Source of the DNA: Neomegalonema sp.
GTDB lineage: Bacteria; Pseudomonadota; Alphaproteobacteria; Rhodobacterales; Rhodobacteraceae
Direction of reading: 5' to 3'
Length of the DNA stretch: 64,000 bases
Assembly (NCBI RefSeq): GCF_028688855.1
Contig: NZ_JAQTXI010000001.1
Coordinates: 80,001-144,000, forward strand
Under the pieces are notes generated by a model, which had not been told where the DNA came from, ran no database searches, and saw only the letters and a list, made by a program, of their open reading frames with translations. Position numbers and translations under genes: made by a program. This document shows positions 1-12,180 of the stretch, in pieces; positions within the stretch are counted from its first letter, which is position 1; each line of letters opens with the position of its first letter.

Positions 1-114
1 GCCGGAGCGGCCTTCGACGCCGTCGGATGTAAATCGGAAGGATAGGGAGGAGGTTCAAGGGGCGGAGGGATCCGGAAGATGGAATCCTCAATATTCCCAG
101 TCTCTTGACCGACG
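1..114. other. Window edge, no supported gene
   Basis: No reading frame here can be tied to a protein. One frame runs from the window edge to a TAG at about 45 and could be the tail of an upstream plus-strand gene, but it is too short to judge. Confidence 0.3.
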
Positions 115-147
115 AATAAAAAACGCCGCGCTCCTGCGGCGCGGCGT
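115..147 (-). terminator. Rho-independent terminator of the sufA operon
   Basis: An 8-bp perfect GC stem (123-130 with 140-147) is followed, reading the minus strand, by a run of six T. It lies just downstream of the sufA stop and fits as the terminator of the three-gene minus-strand operon. Confidence 0.85.
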
Positions 148-214
148 CCTGATGGGATTGTGCGGTCCCGGCGGCGGGGCGTCGGCGCCCTTCATGGAGA
201 AGGGCGGGACTCCT

Positions 215-607
215 TCAGCGGCCGCAATCCTGGATGTCGTCGGCGGCGGGCTCGGGCTGGCCCGAGAACTTCACCGATTCGCCGCATCCGCAGCTGTCCA
301 CCACATTGGGATTGCGGAACCTGAACCCCGATTCCAGAAGGCCCGTCTCGTAATCCACCTCGCAGCCGAGCAGGAACATCGCCGCCATGGGCGAGACCAG
401 CACGCGGGCGCCGTCCTGTTCGATGAGCTCTTCGCCGGGCTTGCGCTCGGCGGCCTCCTCCATGGCGTATTCCATGCCCGCGCATCCGCCCTTCTTCACG
501 CCGAGGCGCAGGGCGTAGACGCCCTTCTCTTCGGCCATGGCGCGGATGCGCTTCGTGGCGCGGGGCGTCAGGGTGAGGAAGGCCTTTCCGGGAATCATGA
601 GGCTCAT
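215..607 (-). CDS. sufA: A-type Fe-S carrier (SufA/IscA/ErpA family)
   Basis: 130 aa. It matches the HesB/IscA family of A-type carriers, which pass Fe-S clusters from the SUF scaffold to apo-proteins in the cytoplasm. The three conserved cluster cysteines are visible: Cys42 in GGCAGMEY, and Cys106 and Cys108 in DSCGCGE near the C-terminus. Length is usual apart from a short acidic tail after residue 115. It is the last gene of a minus-strand operon, 16 nt downstream of sufT, and is followed by a strong terminator. The sufBCDS genes are not in this window. SufA versus ErpA cannot be settled from sequence alone; the sufT neighbour favours SufA. Confidence 0.9.
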   Translation of the reverse strand: MSLMIPGKAFLTLTPRATKRIRAMAEEKGVYALRLGVKKGGCAGMEYAMEEAAERKPGEELIEQDGARVLVSPMAAMFLLGCEVDYETGLLESGFRFRNPNVVDSCGCGESVKFSGQPEPAADDIQDCGR

Positions 608-623
608 GGCCTATCTCCTTGCC

Positions 624-1063
624 TTACAGATAGCCCAGTTCGAGCTTCGCCTCGTCGGTGAGGCGGTCCATGGTCCAGGGCGGATCCCAGACGAGATCGA
701 CCTCCACCTGGCGGATTCCCGGCAGCGGCTCGACGGCGTCCACCACCCATCCGGGCATCTCCCCCGCCACCGGACAGCCCGGAGCGGTCAGGGTCATCTC
801 GATCTTCACCGCGCCCTCGGCGTCGATGAGGATGGCGTAGACGAGCCCCAGATCATAGATGTTCACCGGGATCTCGGGATCGTAGATGGTGCGCAGGGCC
901 GCCTCGATCTCCGGGAAGACCGGGTGCTCCACGCTGGAGGGCGCGAGCAGCGGCGACCCTTCGGGCGGATCGAAGACGCCAGCCGCCTCCGCGCTCTCCC
1001 GGGAGGCTTCCTGAGCCTCCTCCCCGGAGCGGGCGGCGGGTTCGGAGCGGTCTATGGACTCGG

Positions 1064-1067
<4 letters not shown>
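624..1067 (-). CDS. sufT: SUF-associated DUF59/MIP18 protein SufT
   Basis: 147 aa. The core (about 50-147) is a DUF59 (MIP18/PaaD) domain, with DPEIPVNIYDLGLVY at 63-77 and the conserved reactive Cys98 in TAPGCPVAG. This family helps Fe-S cluster maturation and in many bacteria belongs to suf operons. The first 45 residues are a low-complexity Glu/Ala/Ser-rich extension. The ATG overlaps the TGA of the upstream isochorismatase-like gene in an ATGA, and sufA follows after 16 nt, so the three are probably translated from one message. Confidence 0.88.
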
Positions 1068-3569
<2,502 letters not shown>

Positions 3570-3626
3570 CCTCCGCGCCGGAGGCACTACACCCTTGCGC
3601 GAATGGCTGACGGAGGGGGCGAGATC

Positions 3627-4892
3627 ATGCGGATTCTGGTGCTGGGCGGCGGAGGCCGCGAAAACGCGCTCTGCTGGAAGCTGGCGCAAAGCCCTCTGCC
3701 GACGAAGCTCTGGCGCAGCGCGAACGGCGCCTCGCTGCCGGAGGGCGTCGAAGCCGCCGCGGTGAATCCGCTGGATCCCGAGGCGGTCGAGGCCTTCGCC
3801 CGCGCCGAGAAGATCGACCTGGTGGTGATCGGCCCCGAGGCGCCTCTGGAGGCGGGGGTCTCGGATCGTCTGACGGCGGCGGGCTTCCGCGTCTTCGGCC
3901 CGAGCCGCGCGGCGGCTCAACTGGAGATCTCCAAGAGCTTCACCAAGGAGATCTGCGACGCCTGCGGCGCCCCGACCGCCCGCTGGCGGCGCTTCGAGGC
4001 TCTGGAGCCCGCTCTGGCCTACGTGCAGGCCGAGGGCGCGCCCATCGTCGTCAAGGCCGACGGACTGGCGGCGGGCAAGGGCGTGACCGTGGCGGCCACG
4101 CTCGCAGAGGCGGAGGCGGCGCTCCGGCATATCTTCGGCGGCGGCTTCGGCAAGCCCGAGGTGGTGGTCGAGCAGGTGCTGACCGGCGAGGAGGCCAGCC
4201 TCTTCGCCCTCGTGGACGGCGAGACGGCCGTTCCCCTCGCAGGCGCCCAGGACCACAAGCGCGCCCATGACGGCGACCAGGGCCCCAACACCGGCGGCAT
4301 GGGCGCCTATTCGCCCGCCCCCGTGCTGGACGAGGCCGTCACGGCGCGCGCCATGGAGCGCATCATCCGGCCCATCGCCCGCGAGATGGCGAAGCGCGGG
4401 ACGCCCTATCGCGGCGTGATCTTCGCGGGGCTGATGATCGAGGCCGGAGAGCCCAGCCTCATCGAGATCAACGCCCGTTTCGGCGATCCGGAATGTCAGG
4501 CGCTGATGCCGCGGCTCGAGTCGGATCTTCTGCCCGCGCTTCTGGCCGTCGCCGAGGGGCGGCTGAACGAGGTCTCGCTCTCCTGGAGCCCCGAGACCTG
4601 TCTCGCGGTGGTCATGGCGGCGAAGGGCTATCCCGGCGACTACGTCCGCAGCAGCGAGATCCGGGGCGTCGAGAAGGCCGAGGCCTCGGGAGCTCTGGTC
4701 TTCCTCGCCGGGGCCAGGCGCGAGGGCGAGCGCCTGATCGCCGAGGGCGGGCGCGTGCTGAGCGTCGCGACTCTGGGCGCGACCGCCGCCGAGGCTCAGA
4801 AGCGCGCCTACGCCGCCGTCGACCTCATCGACTGGCCCGAGGGCTTCCATCGCCGCGATATCGGCGCCCGGGCCGTGGCCCGGGGCGCGTGA
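3627..4892 (+). CDS. purD: Phosphoribosylamine-glycine ligase
   Basis: 421 aa ATP-grasp enzyme of purine synthesis that joins glycine to 5-phosphoribosylamine. It begins with the typical MRILVLGGGGRENAL and carries the family signatures KADGLAAGKGV and RFGDPECQ. The start at 3627 is preferred over an upstream ATG at 3603 because the family begins at this motif. The last 13 codons plus the stop are repeated twice more downstream, so the annotated C-terminus lies inside a repeat. It stands alone, 57 nt after tgt. Confidence 0.96.
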   Translation: MRILVLGGGGRENALCWKLAQSPLPTKLWRSANGASLPEGVEAAAVNPLDPEAVEAFARAEKIDLVVIGPEAPLEAGVSDRLTAAGFRVFGPSRAAAQLEISKSFTKEICDACGAPTARWRRFEALEPALAYVQAEGAPIVVKADGLAAGKGVTVAATLAEAEAALRHIFGGGFGKPEVVVEQVLTGEEASLFALVDGETAVPLAGAQDHKRAHDGDQGPNTGGMGAYSPAPVLDEAVTARAMERIIRPIAREMAKRGTPYRGVIFAGLMIEAGEPSLIEINARFGDPECQALMPRLESDLLPALLAVAEGRLNEVSLSWSPETCLAVVMAAKGYPGDYVRSSEIRGVEKAEASGALVFLAGARREGERLIAEGGRVLSVATLGATAAEAQKRAYAAVDLIDWPEGFHRRDIGARAVARGA

Positions 4893-4975
4893 AGAGGGGG
4901 GGGCGCCCGCGCCGTGGCGCGAGGCGCATGAAAAGGGGGGCGCCCGGGCCGTGGCGCGGGGCGCATGAGGGGGGC
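4863..4975. repeat. Imperfect triplication of the purD 3' end
   Basis: Three successive GC-rich units start at 4863, 4902 and 4939 (spacing 39 and 37 bp). Each carries GGCGCCCG, then GCCGTGGC, then a TGA in a matching position (4890, 4929, 4966), then a G-run. The first unit holds the purD stop, so the array looks like slippage or unequal duplication of the gene's end. Confidence 0.75.
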
Positions 4976-5065
4976 GAGACTTCAGGGTCGACGCACGTCA
5001 GGGGAGATATCCGGGCGAGATTTCCCCTGAGGAGAATCTTGTGCTAGCATGAGGCCTGATCCGGC

Positions 5066-5093
5066 GCCTCGTCCTTCCAGGACGGGGCTTCTT
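5066..5093 (+). terminator. Terminator-like hairpin between purD and the next gene
   Basis: A 9-bp stem (5066-5074 with 5080-5088, one G-T pair), a 5-nt loop and a trailing TTCTT. It probably ends purD transcription. It sits only 23 nt before the next ATG, so it could also act in that gene's leader. Confidence 0.55.
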
Positions 5094-5116
5094 CCCGCTT
5101 CAGGAGTCTCCGACCC

Positions 5117-5695
5117 ATGCGCGCCAGACCCGCCCTCCTCCTCGCCGCCGCCCTGTTCGCCGCCCCGCCCGCCGCCTTCGCCGACGACGTGAAGGACGCC
5201 ATCCAGGCCGCGCTCGAAGCCTATGAGGCGGGCGATCTCGCGGAGACGAAATTCTCCCTCGACACGGCGTCCCAGCTGATCTCCGAGCAGCGCGCCGCCA
5301 CCCTCTCCGAGGTTCTGCCCGCCGCCTTCGAGGGCTGGACCGCCGAAGACGGAGATTCCGCCGGCATGGGCATGGCCGCCGCCATGTTCGGCGGCGGGAC
5401 CACCATCTCGCGCAGCTACGTCAAGACCGCGACCTCCGACTCCGTCGGCGTCACGATCATCCTGGATTCGCCCATGGTCATGCAGTTCGCGGCCATCGTC
5501 GGCAATCCGCAGATGACCGCCTCCATGGGCAAGAGCGCCCGCTTCGGGCGTCATCGCGGCGTGGAGACCTCCGAAGGCGAATTCCAGATCGTCGTCGCCA
5601 ACCGCGCCCTCGTCACCATCGACGGCTCGGCCTCCGCCGAGGAGAAGCGCGCCTACGCCGAGAAGATCGACTTCGACGCCATCGCCGGCTTCTGA
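5117..5695 (+). CDS. Small exported protein of unknown function
   Basis: 192 aa. Residues 1-22 form a clear Sec signal peptide (MRAR, then a hydrophobic Ala/Leu stretch, then AFA-D cleavage). The mature part starts with an acidic, probably helical region and has a Gly/Met-rich stretch (about 76-92), followed by alternating beta-like segments. It has no cysteine and no recognised motif. It stands alone between purD and sspB and is followed by its own terminator. I do not recognise the family; a soluble periplasmic protein is the most that can be said. Confidence 0.8.
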   Translation: MRARPALLLAAALFAAPPAAFADDVKDAIQAALEAYEAGDLAETKFSLDTASQLISEQRAATLSEVLPAAFEGWTAEDGDSAGMGMAAAMFGGGTTISRSYVKTATSDSVGVTIILDSPMVMQFAAIVGNPQMTASMGKSARFGRHRGVETSEGEFQIVVANRALVTIDGSASAEEKRAYAEKIDFDAIAGF

Positions 5696-5772
5696 GCCCC
5701 TCCCGACGGCCGCGCCCGGATTCCTCCGACTACGGCCGGGCGCGGCGCAAATGCGACAGAATCCCCCGTGAA

Positions 5773-5791
5773 GCGCCGGAAGGCGCCTTTT
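5773..5791 (+). terminator. Rho-independent terminator
   Basis: A 5-bp GCGCC/GGCGC stem with a GGAA tetraloop, then CTTTTC. It is placed 77 nt after the stop of the small exported protein and before sspB. Confidence 0.65.
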
Positions 5792-5854
5792 CATTTGCGT
5801 CATCCGGTCATCGGTGAAAGATCAGAGCCGCAGGAAGAAACTCCCGGAGGAGTC

Positions 5855-6337
5855 ATGGGTGGGGACACGCTGAACTACAGGGAGATCATGCGCGACGCCT
5901 TTCTGGACGTGGCGCGCCGGATCCTCGCGCACGCCGCCGAGCACGGCCTCCAGGGCGAAACGCATTTCTACATCACCTTCCGGACCGATCATCCGGGAGT
6001 CGTGATGTCGGCCCGCGTGAAGGCGCAATATCCCGAAGAGATCACCATCGTCCTCCAGAACGAGTTCTGGGATCTGGCCGTGGCCTCCGACCGCTTTTCG
6101 GTGGGGCTCAGCTTCGACGACGCGCCCGAAACCATCGTCGTTCCGCTCCAGGCCCTGACGCGCTTCGTCGATCCGACCGCGAAGTTCGGCTTCGAGATCC
6201 CCGCCTCGGAATCGCCCGACGACGCCGAAGCCGTCTTCGAGGAGGAGCCCGATCCGCCTTCCTCTCCGCCCGATCCCGCGCCCGCCCCCTCCGGCGAAGG
6301 CCAGGTGGTCAGCCTCGACGCCTTCCGCAAACGCTGA
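5855..6337 (+). CDS. sspB: SspB-family ClpXP adaptor
   Basis: 160 aa. The N-terminal 110 residues match alphaproteobacterial SspB, which tethers ssrA-tagged and other substrates to ClpXP; the segments FYITFRTDHPGV and YPEEITIVLQNEFWDL are characteristic. Next comes an acidic, Pro-rich linker (about 118-150) and a short basic C-terminal segment (VVSLDAFRKR), the layout expected for a flexible ClpX-binding tail. The ATG at 5855 has a strong GGAGGA site; a longer start at 5768 lies in the preceding terminator hairpin. It is monocistronic. Confidence 0.9.
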   Translation: MGGDTLNYREIMRDAFLDVARRILAHAAEHGLQGETHFYITFRTDHPGVVMSARVKAQYPEEITIVLQNEFWDLAVASDRFSVGLSFDDAPETIVVPLQALTRFVDPTAKFGFEIPASESPDDAEAVFEEEPDPPSSPPDPAPAPSGEGQVVSLDAFRKR

Positions 6338-6369
6338 CTCCCGCCCTATCCCTTCGCTCGGCGCATCGC

Positions 6370-6396
6370 GGATCCTGTCATATTTCGACATGATCC
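6370..6396. promoter_or_regulatory. Inverted repeat upstream of lpxC
   Basis: A 10-bp inverted repeat with one mismatch (6370-6379 and 6387-6396) around a 7-nt AT-rich centre, between the sspB stop and lpxC start. There is no T-run, so it may be an operator or a transcript hairpin rather than a clear terminator. Confidence 0.45.
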
Positions 6397-6480
6397 GTGA
6401 TTTGTCCCGACGCGCCCGCGCGGTCATGGTGCCGACTGAACAAGACCGGTTTACGGCGTCACGGACGAGGGATCGAGATC

Positions 6481-7431
6481 ATGCGGCGGAGCTTGCAACG
6501 GCCTATCCACATGCAGGGCGTGGGCGTCCATGGCGGCGCGCCCGCCCATCTGACCTTGCGCCCCGCCGCGCCGGAGACCGGATATCTCATCCGTCGCCGC
6601 GACCTCAAGGGCGAGGCCGCCCTCATCCCCGCCCGCTACGACCTCGTGACCGACACGCGGCTCTGCACCAGGCTGACCAACGCCCAGGGCGGAAGCGTCG
6701 GCACGGTGGAGCATCTCATGGCGGCTCTGGCGGGCTGCGGCCTGGACGACGTCCTCATCGAGATCGACGGCCCGGAAGTCCCCATCATGGACGGCGGCTC
6801 GCGTCCCTTCGTCGAGGCGATCCTCGCGGCGGGCCTGACCGAGACCGACGCCCCCCTGCAGGCGATCCGCATCCTGGCGCCCATCGAGGTCCGCCATGAG
6901 GGCAAGCTCGCCCGCCTGGAGCCCTGCGCCCGCTTCGAGGGCCGCTTCCTGATCGAATTCCCCGATCCGGCCATCGGACGTCAGGAGATCGCGCTCGACC
7001 TCACGGGAGACGCCTTCGTCGAGGAGCTGGCCGCGGCCCGCACCTTCGGACGGCTCTTCGAGATCGAGAAGCTGCGCGAGATGGGCCTCACCCGCGGCGG
7101 CTCGCTGGAGAACGCCGTCGTCGTGGACGGCGGACGGGTGCTCAATCCGGGCGGCCTGCGCTGGCCGGACGAATTCGTGCGCCACAAGATGCTCGACGCC
7201 GTGGGCGATCTGGCCCTTGCGGGCGCGCCGATCCTCGGGCGCTACATCGGCGAGAAGGCCGGCCACGACATGACCAACCGCCTGCTGCGGGCTCTGTTCG
7301 CGGCGCCGCATCTCTGGCGCTTCGAGAGCGTCGAGGGCGCGCGCGGGGCCGTGCTGCCCGACGCCCTGCCGCTGACGGCGCCGCTGCTCGACAGCCTTCC
7401 GGCCGCCGCCGGGCTGCGCGTCAGCGCCTGA
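6481..7431 (+). CDS. lpxC: UDP-3-O-acyl-N-acetylglucosamine deacetylase
   Basis: 316 aa zinc amidase catalysing the committed step of lipid A synthesis in the cytoplasm. The zinc ligands His78 (VEHLM), His235 and Asp239 (HKMLD) and the catalytic His262 (GHD) are all present. The ATG at 6481 starts the conserved N-terminus; the longer in-frame ORF from 6397 overlaps the inverted repeat. lpxC, bamD and recN follow each other as in many alphaproteobacteria, although ftsZ does not precede it here. Confidence 0.96.
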   Translation: MRRSLQRPIHMQGVGVHGGAPAHLTLRPAAPETGYLIRRRDLKGEAALIPARYDLVTDTRLCTRLTNAQGGSVGTVEHLMAALAGCGLDDVLIEIDGPEVPIMDGGSRPFVEAILAAGLTETDAPLQAIRILAPIEVRHEGKLARLEPCARFEGRFLIEFPDPAIGRQEIALDLTGDAFVEELAAARTFGRLFEIEKLREMGLTRGGSLENAVVVDGGRVLNPGGLRWPDEFVRHKMLDAVGDLALAGAPILGRYIGEKAGHDMTNRLLRALFAAPHLWRFESVEGARGAVLPDALPLTAPLLDSLPAAAGLRVSA

Positions 7432-7556
7432 GGCTTCCGGTCCCGGGATTCCCGCGCGCCTGCGCCTGCGGGGATCTCCTGCGGGGCGCTCCTCCGGATG
7501 GTCAGCCTGCGAATTTTCGCGGGAGTCGACGCGCGAAGAGGAGATGTTTATGCTCC

Positions 7557-7595
7557 GGCGCGAGATTGGGGCGCGAGATCGGGGCGCGAGGCTGG
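7557..7595. repeat. Three tandem 13-bp repeats between lpxC and bamD
   Basis: Three back-to-back 13-mers (7557-7569, 7570-7582, 7583-7595) of the form GGCGCGAGATTGG, differing at one or two positions. They lie in the 234-nt gap before bamD. They could be a slippage repeat or binding sites. Confidence 0.7.
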
Positions 7596-7665
7596 AGGCG
7601 TCGGCCGCTCCCCAGGCCCTGGGGCGCTCAGCCCGTTCAGTATCGATGATCCGGAGGCGAGACAC

Positions 7666-8556
7666 ATGGCGCTAACTTCCAGCGCGCGTTCCGTGGCGAA
7701 GCTCGGGGCCGCGGCCCTCCTCATGACGGCGCTGACCGGCTGCCAGACCGCGCGCGACGCCTATGAAGGCGCCACGGGCTGGTTCACGAGCGGAACCGAC
7801 ACCCGCCTCGCCCGTCCCGACGAATCGCCCGAATCGATCTTCGGCCGCGCCGAGGCCCTCATGAACGCGGGGAATCATCGCGCCGCGGCGCCGCTCTTCG
7901 ACGAGGTGGAGCGCCTGCATCCCTATTCGCCCTACGCCAAGCGGGCCATGATCATGTCGGCCTTCGCCTCCTTCGAGGCGGCGGAATACGACAAGGCCAT
8001 CCTCGCCGCCGACCGCTTCGTCGATTTCTATCCGAGCGATCCCGAAACGGCCTATGCGCGCTATCTGGTGGCGCAGTCCTATTACGAGCGCATCGTGGAC
8101 GTGGGCCGCGACCAGTCGGTGACCGAAGAGGCCCAGACCGCCCTCGAAGAAGTGATCCTGCGGCATCCCGGCACGCCCTACGCCCGCGAGGCCCAGGTCC
8201 AGCTCGACCTCGTGCGCGACCATCTGGCGGGCAAGGAGATGGAGATCGGCCGCTTCTATCTGGCGCGCGGCGACTACCTCGCCTCGATCAACCGCTTCCG
8301 CAACGTGGTCGAGAATCATCAGGGCTCGACCCATGTGCCCGAGGCGCTCCATCGCCTCGTCGAGTCCTATCTGCGGCTCGGCGTGGTGAGCGAGGCGCGG
8401 TCGGCGGCGGCGGTGCTCGGCCACAACTACCCCGGCTCCGAGTGGTATCAGGCCTCCTACGCCCTGCTTCAGGGCCAGGGCCTCTCGCCGGAGATGGGAT
8501 CGGGCTCCTGGCTGCGCAGGATCTACCGTCAGGTGATCGAGGGCGAGATCCTCTGA
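7666..8556 (+). CDS. bamD: Outer-membrane assembly lipoprotein BamD
   Basis: 296 aa. A lipoprotein signal with lipobox LTGC (Cys26) is followed by five TPR-like repeats (about 55-260), as in BamD, the essential lipoprotein of the BAM complex that inserts outer-membrane beta-barrels. The ATG at 7666 has a GGAGGCGA site; the longer in-frame ORF would bury the signal peptide. Its position between lpxC and recN is conserved in alphaproteobacteria. Confidence 0.94.
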   Translation: MALTSSARSVAKLGAAALLMTALTGCQTARDAYEGATGWFTSGTDTRLARPDESPESIFGRAEALMNAGNHRAAAPLFDEVERLHPYSPYAKRAMIMSAFASFEAAEYDKAILAADRFVDFYPSDPETAYARYLVAQSYYERIVDVGRDQSVTEEAQTALEEVILRHPGTPYAREAQVQLDLVRDHLAGKEMEIGRFYLARGDYLASINRFRNVVENHQGSTHVPEALHRLVESYLRLGVVSEARSAAAVLGHNYPGSEWYQASYALLQGQGLSPEMGSGSWLRRIYRQVIEGEIL

Positions 8557-8636
8557 GCGCGCACGAAAGGCGTCCGGAAGGCGGTTGAAAGGCGAAACCC
8601 GCTTTGCGCCGCCGCCGCCTGAGGCTATGAAGATCA

Positions 8637-8660
8637 GGAGCGCCCGAGTCCTGGCGCTCC
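8637..8660. repeat. Hairpin between bamD and recN
   Basis: A perfect 8-bp inverted repeat (8637-8644 with 8653-8660) and an 8-nt loop in the 139-nt bamD-recN gap, without a T-run. It may be a weak terminator or a message-stability structure. Confidence 0.4.
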
Positions 8661-8695
8661 CGTCCCGACCTCAATCCTGCGGGGGCCGCCTGGCC

Positions 8696-10387
8696 ATGCT
8701 CCGACGGCTCGTCATTCGCGACGTGGTGCTGATCCAGGCGCTGGACCTGAGCTTCCGCGAAGGTCTCGGCGTGCTGACGGGCGAGACGGGCGCGGGCAAA
8801 TCCATCCTTCTGGACGCGCTCGGGCTGGCTCTGGGCGGGCGGGGCGGCGCCGAGGTCGTGCGGGTCGGAGCGGCCCAGGCCATGGCCATGGCCGAATTCG
8901 AGATCCCCGAAACGCATCCCGTCCGGGCCTGGGCCGAGGAGCAGGGCTATCTCTGGGAGCCCGGAGAGCCGCTGATCCTGCGGCGCGTGGTCTCGGCGGA
9001 GGGCCGGGGACGCGCCTTCCTCAACGATCAGCCCGCGAGTCTGGCGGCGCTCAAGGCGGCGGGGAGCCTGCTGGTCGAGATCCATGGCCAGTTCGACGAA
9101 AGGGGCCTGCTGAATCCGGCGGGACATCGCCGTCTCCTCGACCTCTATGCGGCGAACGGCCCCCGCCTGACGGAGGTCCGGCGGCTCTGGCGCGCCCGCA
9201 GCGAGGCCGAAGCCGCCCGCAGCGCCGCCGAAGCCGCCCTGACCGAAGCCCGCAGGGAAGTCGACTTCATCTCCCACGCCCTCGAAGAACTCGACGACCT
9301 CGCGCCCCGACCGGGCGAGGAGGAAGCCCTCGACGCCACCCGCCGGGGGCTGCGCCGCGCCGAGCAGATCGCCGGAGACGTGGCCAGAGCCGCCGAGCTT
9401 CTGGGGGCTCAGGGCGCCGAAGGGCGCATGGCCGAGGCCCTCCGCTGGCTGGAGGGCGCCGCGCCCCGAGCCGAGGCTCTGCTGGATCCGGCGCTCGCGG
9501 CGCTCGACCGCGCGCTGGCCGAGCTGTCCGAAGCCGCCCGCGAGGTGGACCGCGCTCTGGAATCCCTGGCCTTCGATCCGCGCCGTCTGGAGGAGGCCGA
9601 GGAGCGGCTCTTCGCGCTGCGGGGGCTGGCGCGCAAGCATCAGACCCAGGTGGAGGATCTGCCGAAGCTCCGCGAGGCTCTGGCGGCGAAGATGGCCTTC
9701 ATCTCGGCGGGCGAGGAGCGTCTGAAGGCTCTGGACGCGGCCGCCGAAGCCGCCCGCAAGGCCTATTCCCTCGCCGCCGGAGAGCTCGGCGCGGCGCGGC
9801 GCAAGGCGGGCGAGGCGCTCGCGGCGGCGGTGGCCGAGGAGCTCGCGCCCCTGCGCATGGAGCGCGCCCAATTCCGCGTGAAGATCGACTCCGACCCCGC
9901 CCAGGCCGGGCCGGAGGGTCAGGACCGCGTGAGCTTCGAGGCGGCGACCAATCCGGGTTCGCGTCCGGGGCCTCTGGACAAGATCGCCTCGGGGGGCGAG
10001 CTGGCGCGCTTCCTTCTGGCGATCAAGGCGCGGCTCGCGGATTCGGACGATCCCAAGACCCTCATCTTCGACGAGATCGACAGCGGCGTGGGCGGCGCCG
10101 CCGCCGACGCCGTGGGGCGTCGGCTCCAGAAGATCGGCGAGGCGGGGCAGGCTCTGGCGGTGACCCATTCGCCTCAGGTGGCCGCCCGGGCCCGCGACCA
10201 TTGGCGCATCAGCAAGCGTCTGGTCGAGACGCCCGAAGGCCCCGCCGCCCGCACCGAGGTCGAGGCCCTGACGGGCGTCGCGCGGCTGGAGGAGCTGGCC
10301 CGCATGCTGGCGGGCGAGACCATCACGCCTCAGGCCCGCGAGGCCGCCGCGAGTCTGCTGGCCCTCGCCCAGGACAAGGCCGCCTGA
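8696..10387 (+). CDS. recN: DNA repair protein RecN
   Basis: 563 aa SMC-like ATPase involved in double-strand break repair. The Walker A GETGAGKS is at 29-36. A long charged coiled-coil region (about 150-370) separates the two nucleotide-binding halves, and the C-terminal part has the signature ASGGELAR and Walker [13 protein letters not shown]. The start at 8696 is chosen because [13 protein letters not shown] is the family N-terminus; the ORF extends 37 codons further without homology. Third in the lpxC-bamD-recN run. Confidence 0.95.
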   Translation: MLRRLVIRDVVLIQALDLSFREGLGVLTGETGAGKSILLDALGLALGGRGGAEVVRVGAAQAMAMAEFEIPETHPVRAWAEEQGYLWEPGEPLILRRVVSAEGRGRAFLNDQPASLAALKAAGSLLVEIHGQFDERGLLNPAGHRRLLDLYAANGPRLTEVRRLWRARSEAEAARSAAEAALTEARREVDFISHALEELDDLAPRPGEEEALDATRRGLRRAEQIAGDVARAAELLGAQGAEGRMAEALRWLEGAAPRAEALLDPALAALDRALAELSEAAREVDRALESLAFDPRRLEEAEERLFALRGLARKHQTQVEDLPKLREALAAKMAFISAGEERLKALDAAAEAARKAYSLAAGELGAARRKAGEALAAAVAEELAPLRMERAQFRVKIDSDPAQAGPEGQDRVSFEAATNPGSRPGPLDKIASGGELARFLLAIKARLADSDDPKTLIFDEIDSGVGGAAADAVGRRLQKIGEAGQALAVTHSPQVAARARDHWRISKRLVETPEGPAARTEVEALTGVARLEELARMLAGETITPQAREAAASLLALAQDKAA

Positions 10388-10451
10388 TCCCCCTCCCCTT
10401 CCGCCGCCGGGCCCGGTAAGACTCCCTGAGGATTCCAAAGGGAGGCTCTCC

Positions 10452-11978
10452 ATGGCTTACGGCTCGCTGCGCGATTTCCTCGACAGTCTGGAGGCCGAAG
10501 GCCAGCTGGTGCGCATCCGCGAGCGGGTGTCCCTGGATCGCGAGATCACCGAGATCCACAAGCGCGTGCTCCATGCGGGCGGCCCGGCGCTGCTCTTCGA
10601 GAACACGGTCCACGCCGACGGACGCCCCTCCGAAATGCCGGTGCTCGCGAATCTCTTCGGCACGGTGGAGCGCGTCGCCCGCGCGGTGACGCTCGGCGGC
10701 AAGGAGCGGCGCACCGCCCGAGACCTGCGTGAAGTCGGCGAATTGCTCGCCTTCCTGCGCCAGCCCGAGCCGCCCGGCTCCCTGCGCGAGGCCATGGGCA
10801 TGCTGCCTCTGGCGAAGACCGTCCTCGGCATGAAGCCGAAAACCATCGGCGGCGGCGGATTGCTCGGCGGCTCGGCGCCCGCTCAGGAGGTGGTTCTCCA
10901 GGGCGAGGAGGTCGACCTCGACCGCATCCCCATCCAGACCTGCTGGCCCGACGAACCCGCGCCGCTCGTGACCTGGCCCCTCGTGGTGACCAGAGGCCCC
11001 GGCGAAGGCAAGGAGGACAACTTCAACCTCGGCGTCTACCGCATGCAGAAGCTGGGCAAGAACAAGCTCATCATGCGCTGGCTCAAGCATCGCGGCGGAG
11101 CGCAGCATCATCGGCGCTGGAAGGCCGCGCGGCCCGAGCCTCTGCCTGCGGCGGCGGTGATCGGGGCGGATCCCGGCGTGATCCTCGCCGCCGTGACGCC
11201 CGTGCCGGACACCCTCAGCGAATATCACTTCGCGGGCTTGCTGCGCGGCAAGGCGGCGGAGCTGGTCCCCTGCAAGACGGTGCCTCTGAAGGTTCCGGCT
11301 CAGGCGGAGATCGTGCTCGAAGGCCATGTGAGCCTCGACGAGACCGCCCCCGAAGGCCCCTATGGCGACCATACGGGCTATTACAATTCGGTCGAGGAAT
11401 TCCCGGTCTTCACCGTCAGCGCGATCACCATGCGCCGGAAGCCGATCTATCTGACCACCTACACCGGGCGCCCCCCCGACGAGCCCGCCATCCTCGGCGA
11501 GGCGCTGAACGAGGTCTTCATTCCGCTCCTCCAGGGGCAGTTCCCCGAGATCCTGGACTTCTGGCTTCCCCCCGAGGGCTGCAGCTACCGCATCGCGGTG
11601 ATCCAGATGCGCAAGGCCTATCCGGGCCACGCCAAGCGGGTGATGCTCGGGGCCTGGAGCTTCCTGCGGCAGTTCATGTATACGAAATGGGTCATCGTGG
11701 TGGACGAGGACATCGACCCTCGCGACTGGAAGGACGTCTGGTGGGCCGTCGTGACCCGCATGGACCCCGCCCGCGACATCACCATGCTGGAGAACACCCC
11801 CATCGATTATCTCGATTTCGCCTCTCCGGTTTCGGGTCTGGGCTCCAAGATCGGGCTCGACGCGACCGACAAATGGGAAGGCGAGACGAACCGCGAATGG
11901 GGCCGCAAGCTCGACATGGATTCCGGAACCAAGGCGCGCGTGGACGCCATCTGGAAGCGGCTGAACCTGCCGGGCTGA
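10452..11978 (+). CDS. ubiD: UbiD-family prenylated-FMN decarboxylase
   Basis: 508 aa, full length for UbiD (4-hydroxy-3-polyprenylbenzoate decarboxylase of ubiquinone synthesis), which needs prenylated FMN made by UbiX. Family segments include the N-terminal [18 protein letters not shown], the region around GVYRMQ (about 197-202) and the conserved [11 protein letters not shown] with catalytic Glu/Asp residues. A GGAGG site precedes the ATG. ubiX is not adjacent. Another UbiD-type substrate is possible, but the single-copy-like context favours ubiquinone. Confidence 0.92.
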   Translation: MAYGSLRDFLDSLEAEGQLVRIRERVSLDREITEIHKRVLHAGGPALLFENTVHADGRPSEMPVLANLFGTVERVARAVTLGGKERRTARDLREVGELLAFLRQPEPPGSLREAMGMLPLAKTVLGMKPKTIGGGGLLGGSAPAQEVVLQGEEVDLDRIPIQTCWPDEPAPLVTWPLVVTRGPGEGKEDNFNLGVYRMQKLGKNKLIMRWLKHRGGAQHHRRWKAARPEPLPAAAVIGADPGVILAAVTPVPDTLSEYHFAGLLRGKAAELVPCKTVPLKVPAQAEIVLEGHVSLDETAPEGPYGDHTGYYNSVEEFPVFTVSAITMRRKPIYLTTYTGRPPDEPAILGEALNEVFIPLLQGQFPEILDFWLPPEGCSYRIAVIQMRKAYPGHAKRVMLGAWSFLRQFMYTKWVIVVDEDIDPRDWKDVWWAVVTRMDPARDITMLENTPIDYLDFASPVSGLGSKIGLDATDKWEGETNREWGRKLDMDSGTKARVDAIWKRLNLPG

Positions 11979-12180
11979 GGCTCGGCCTGCTCCGGTCCTC
12001 CGCCCGACGGGAGGCCCGGGGCGCCCTCGAATCCGGGCGCGGCGTCGAGGAAAGGCCCTCTTGCGGCCTGAATCTTCTCCTTTTGCGGTCTTGTTTCCGC
12101 CGTAAATTCTCCCCAAGGTTGATCGCAGAGGCGAGCCGGGATCCCTCCCGCCCCTCGCCCCTCACCCGAAGGAGACCGCC

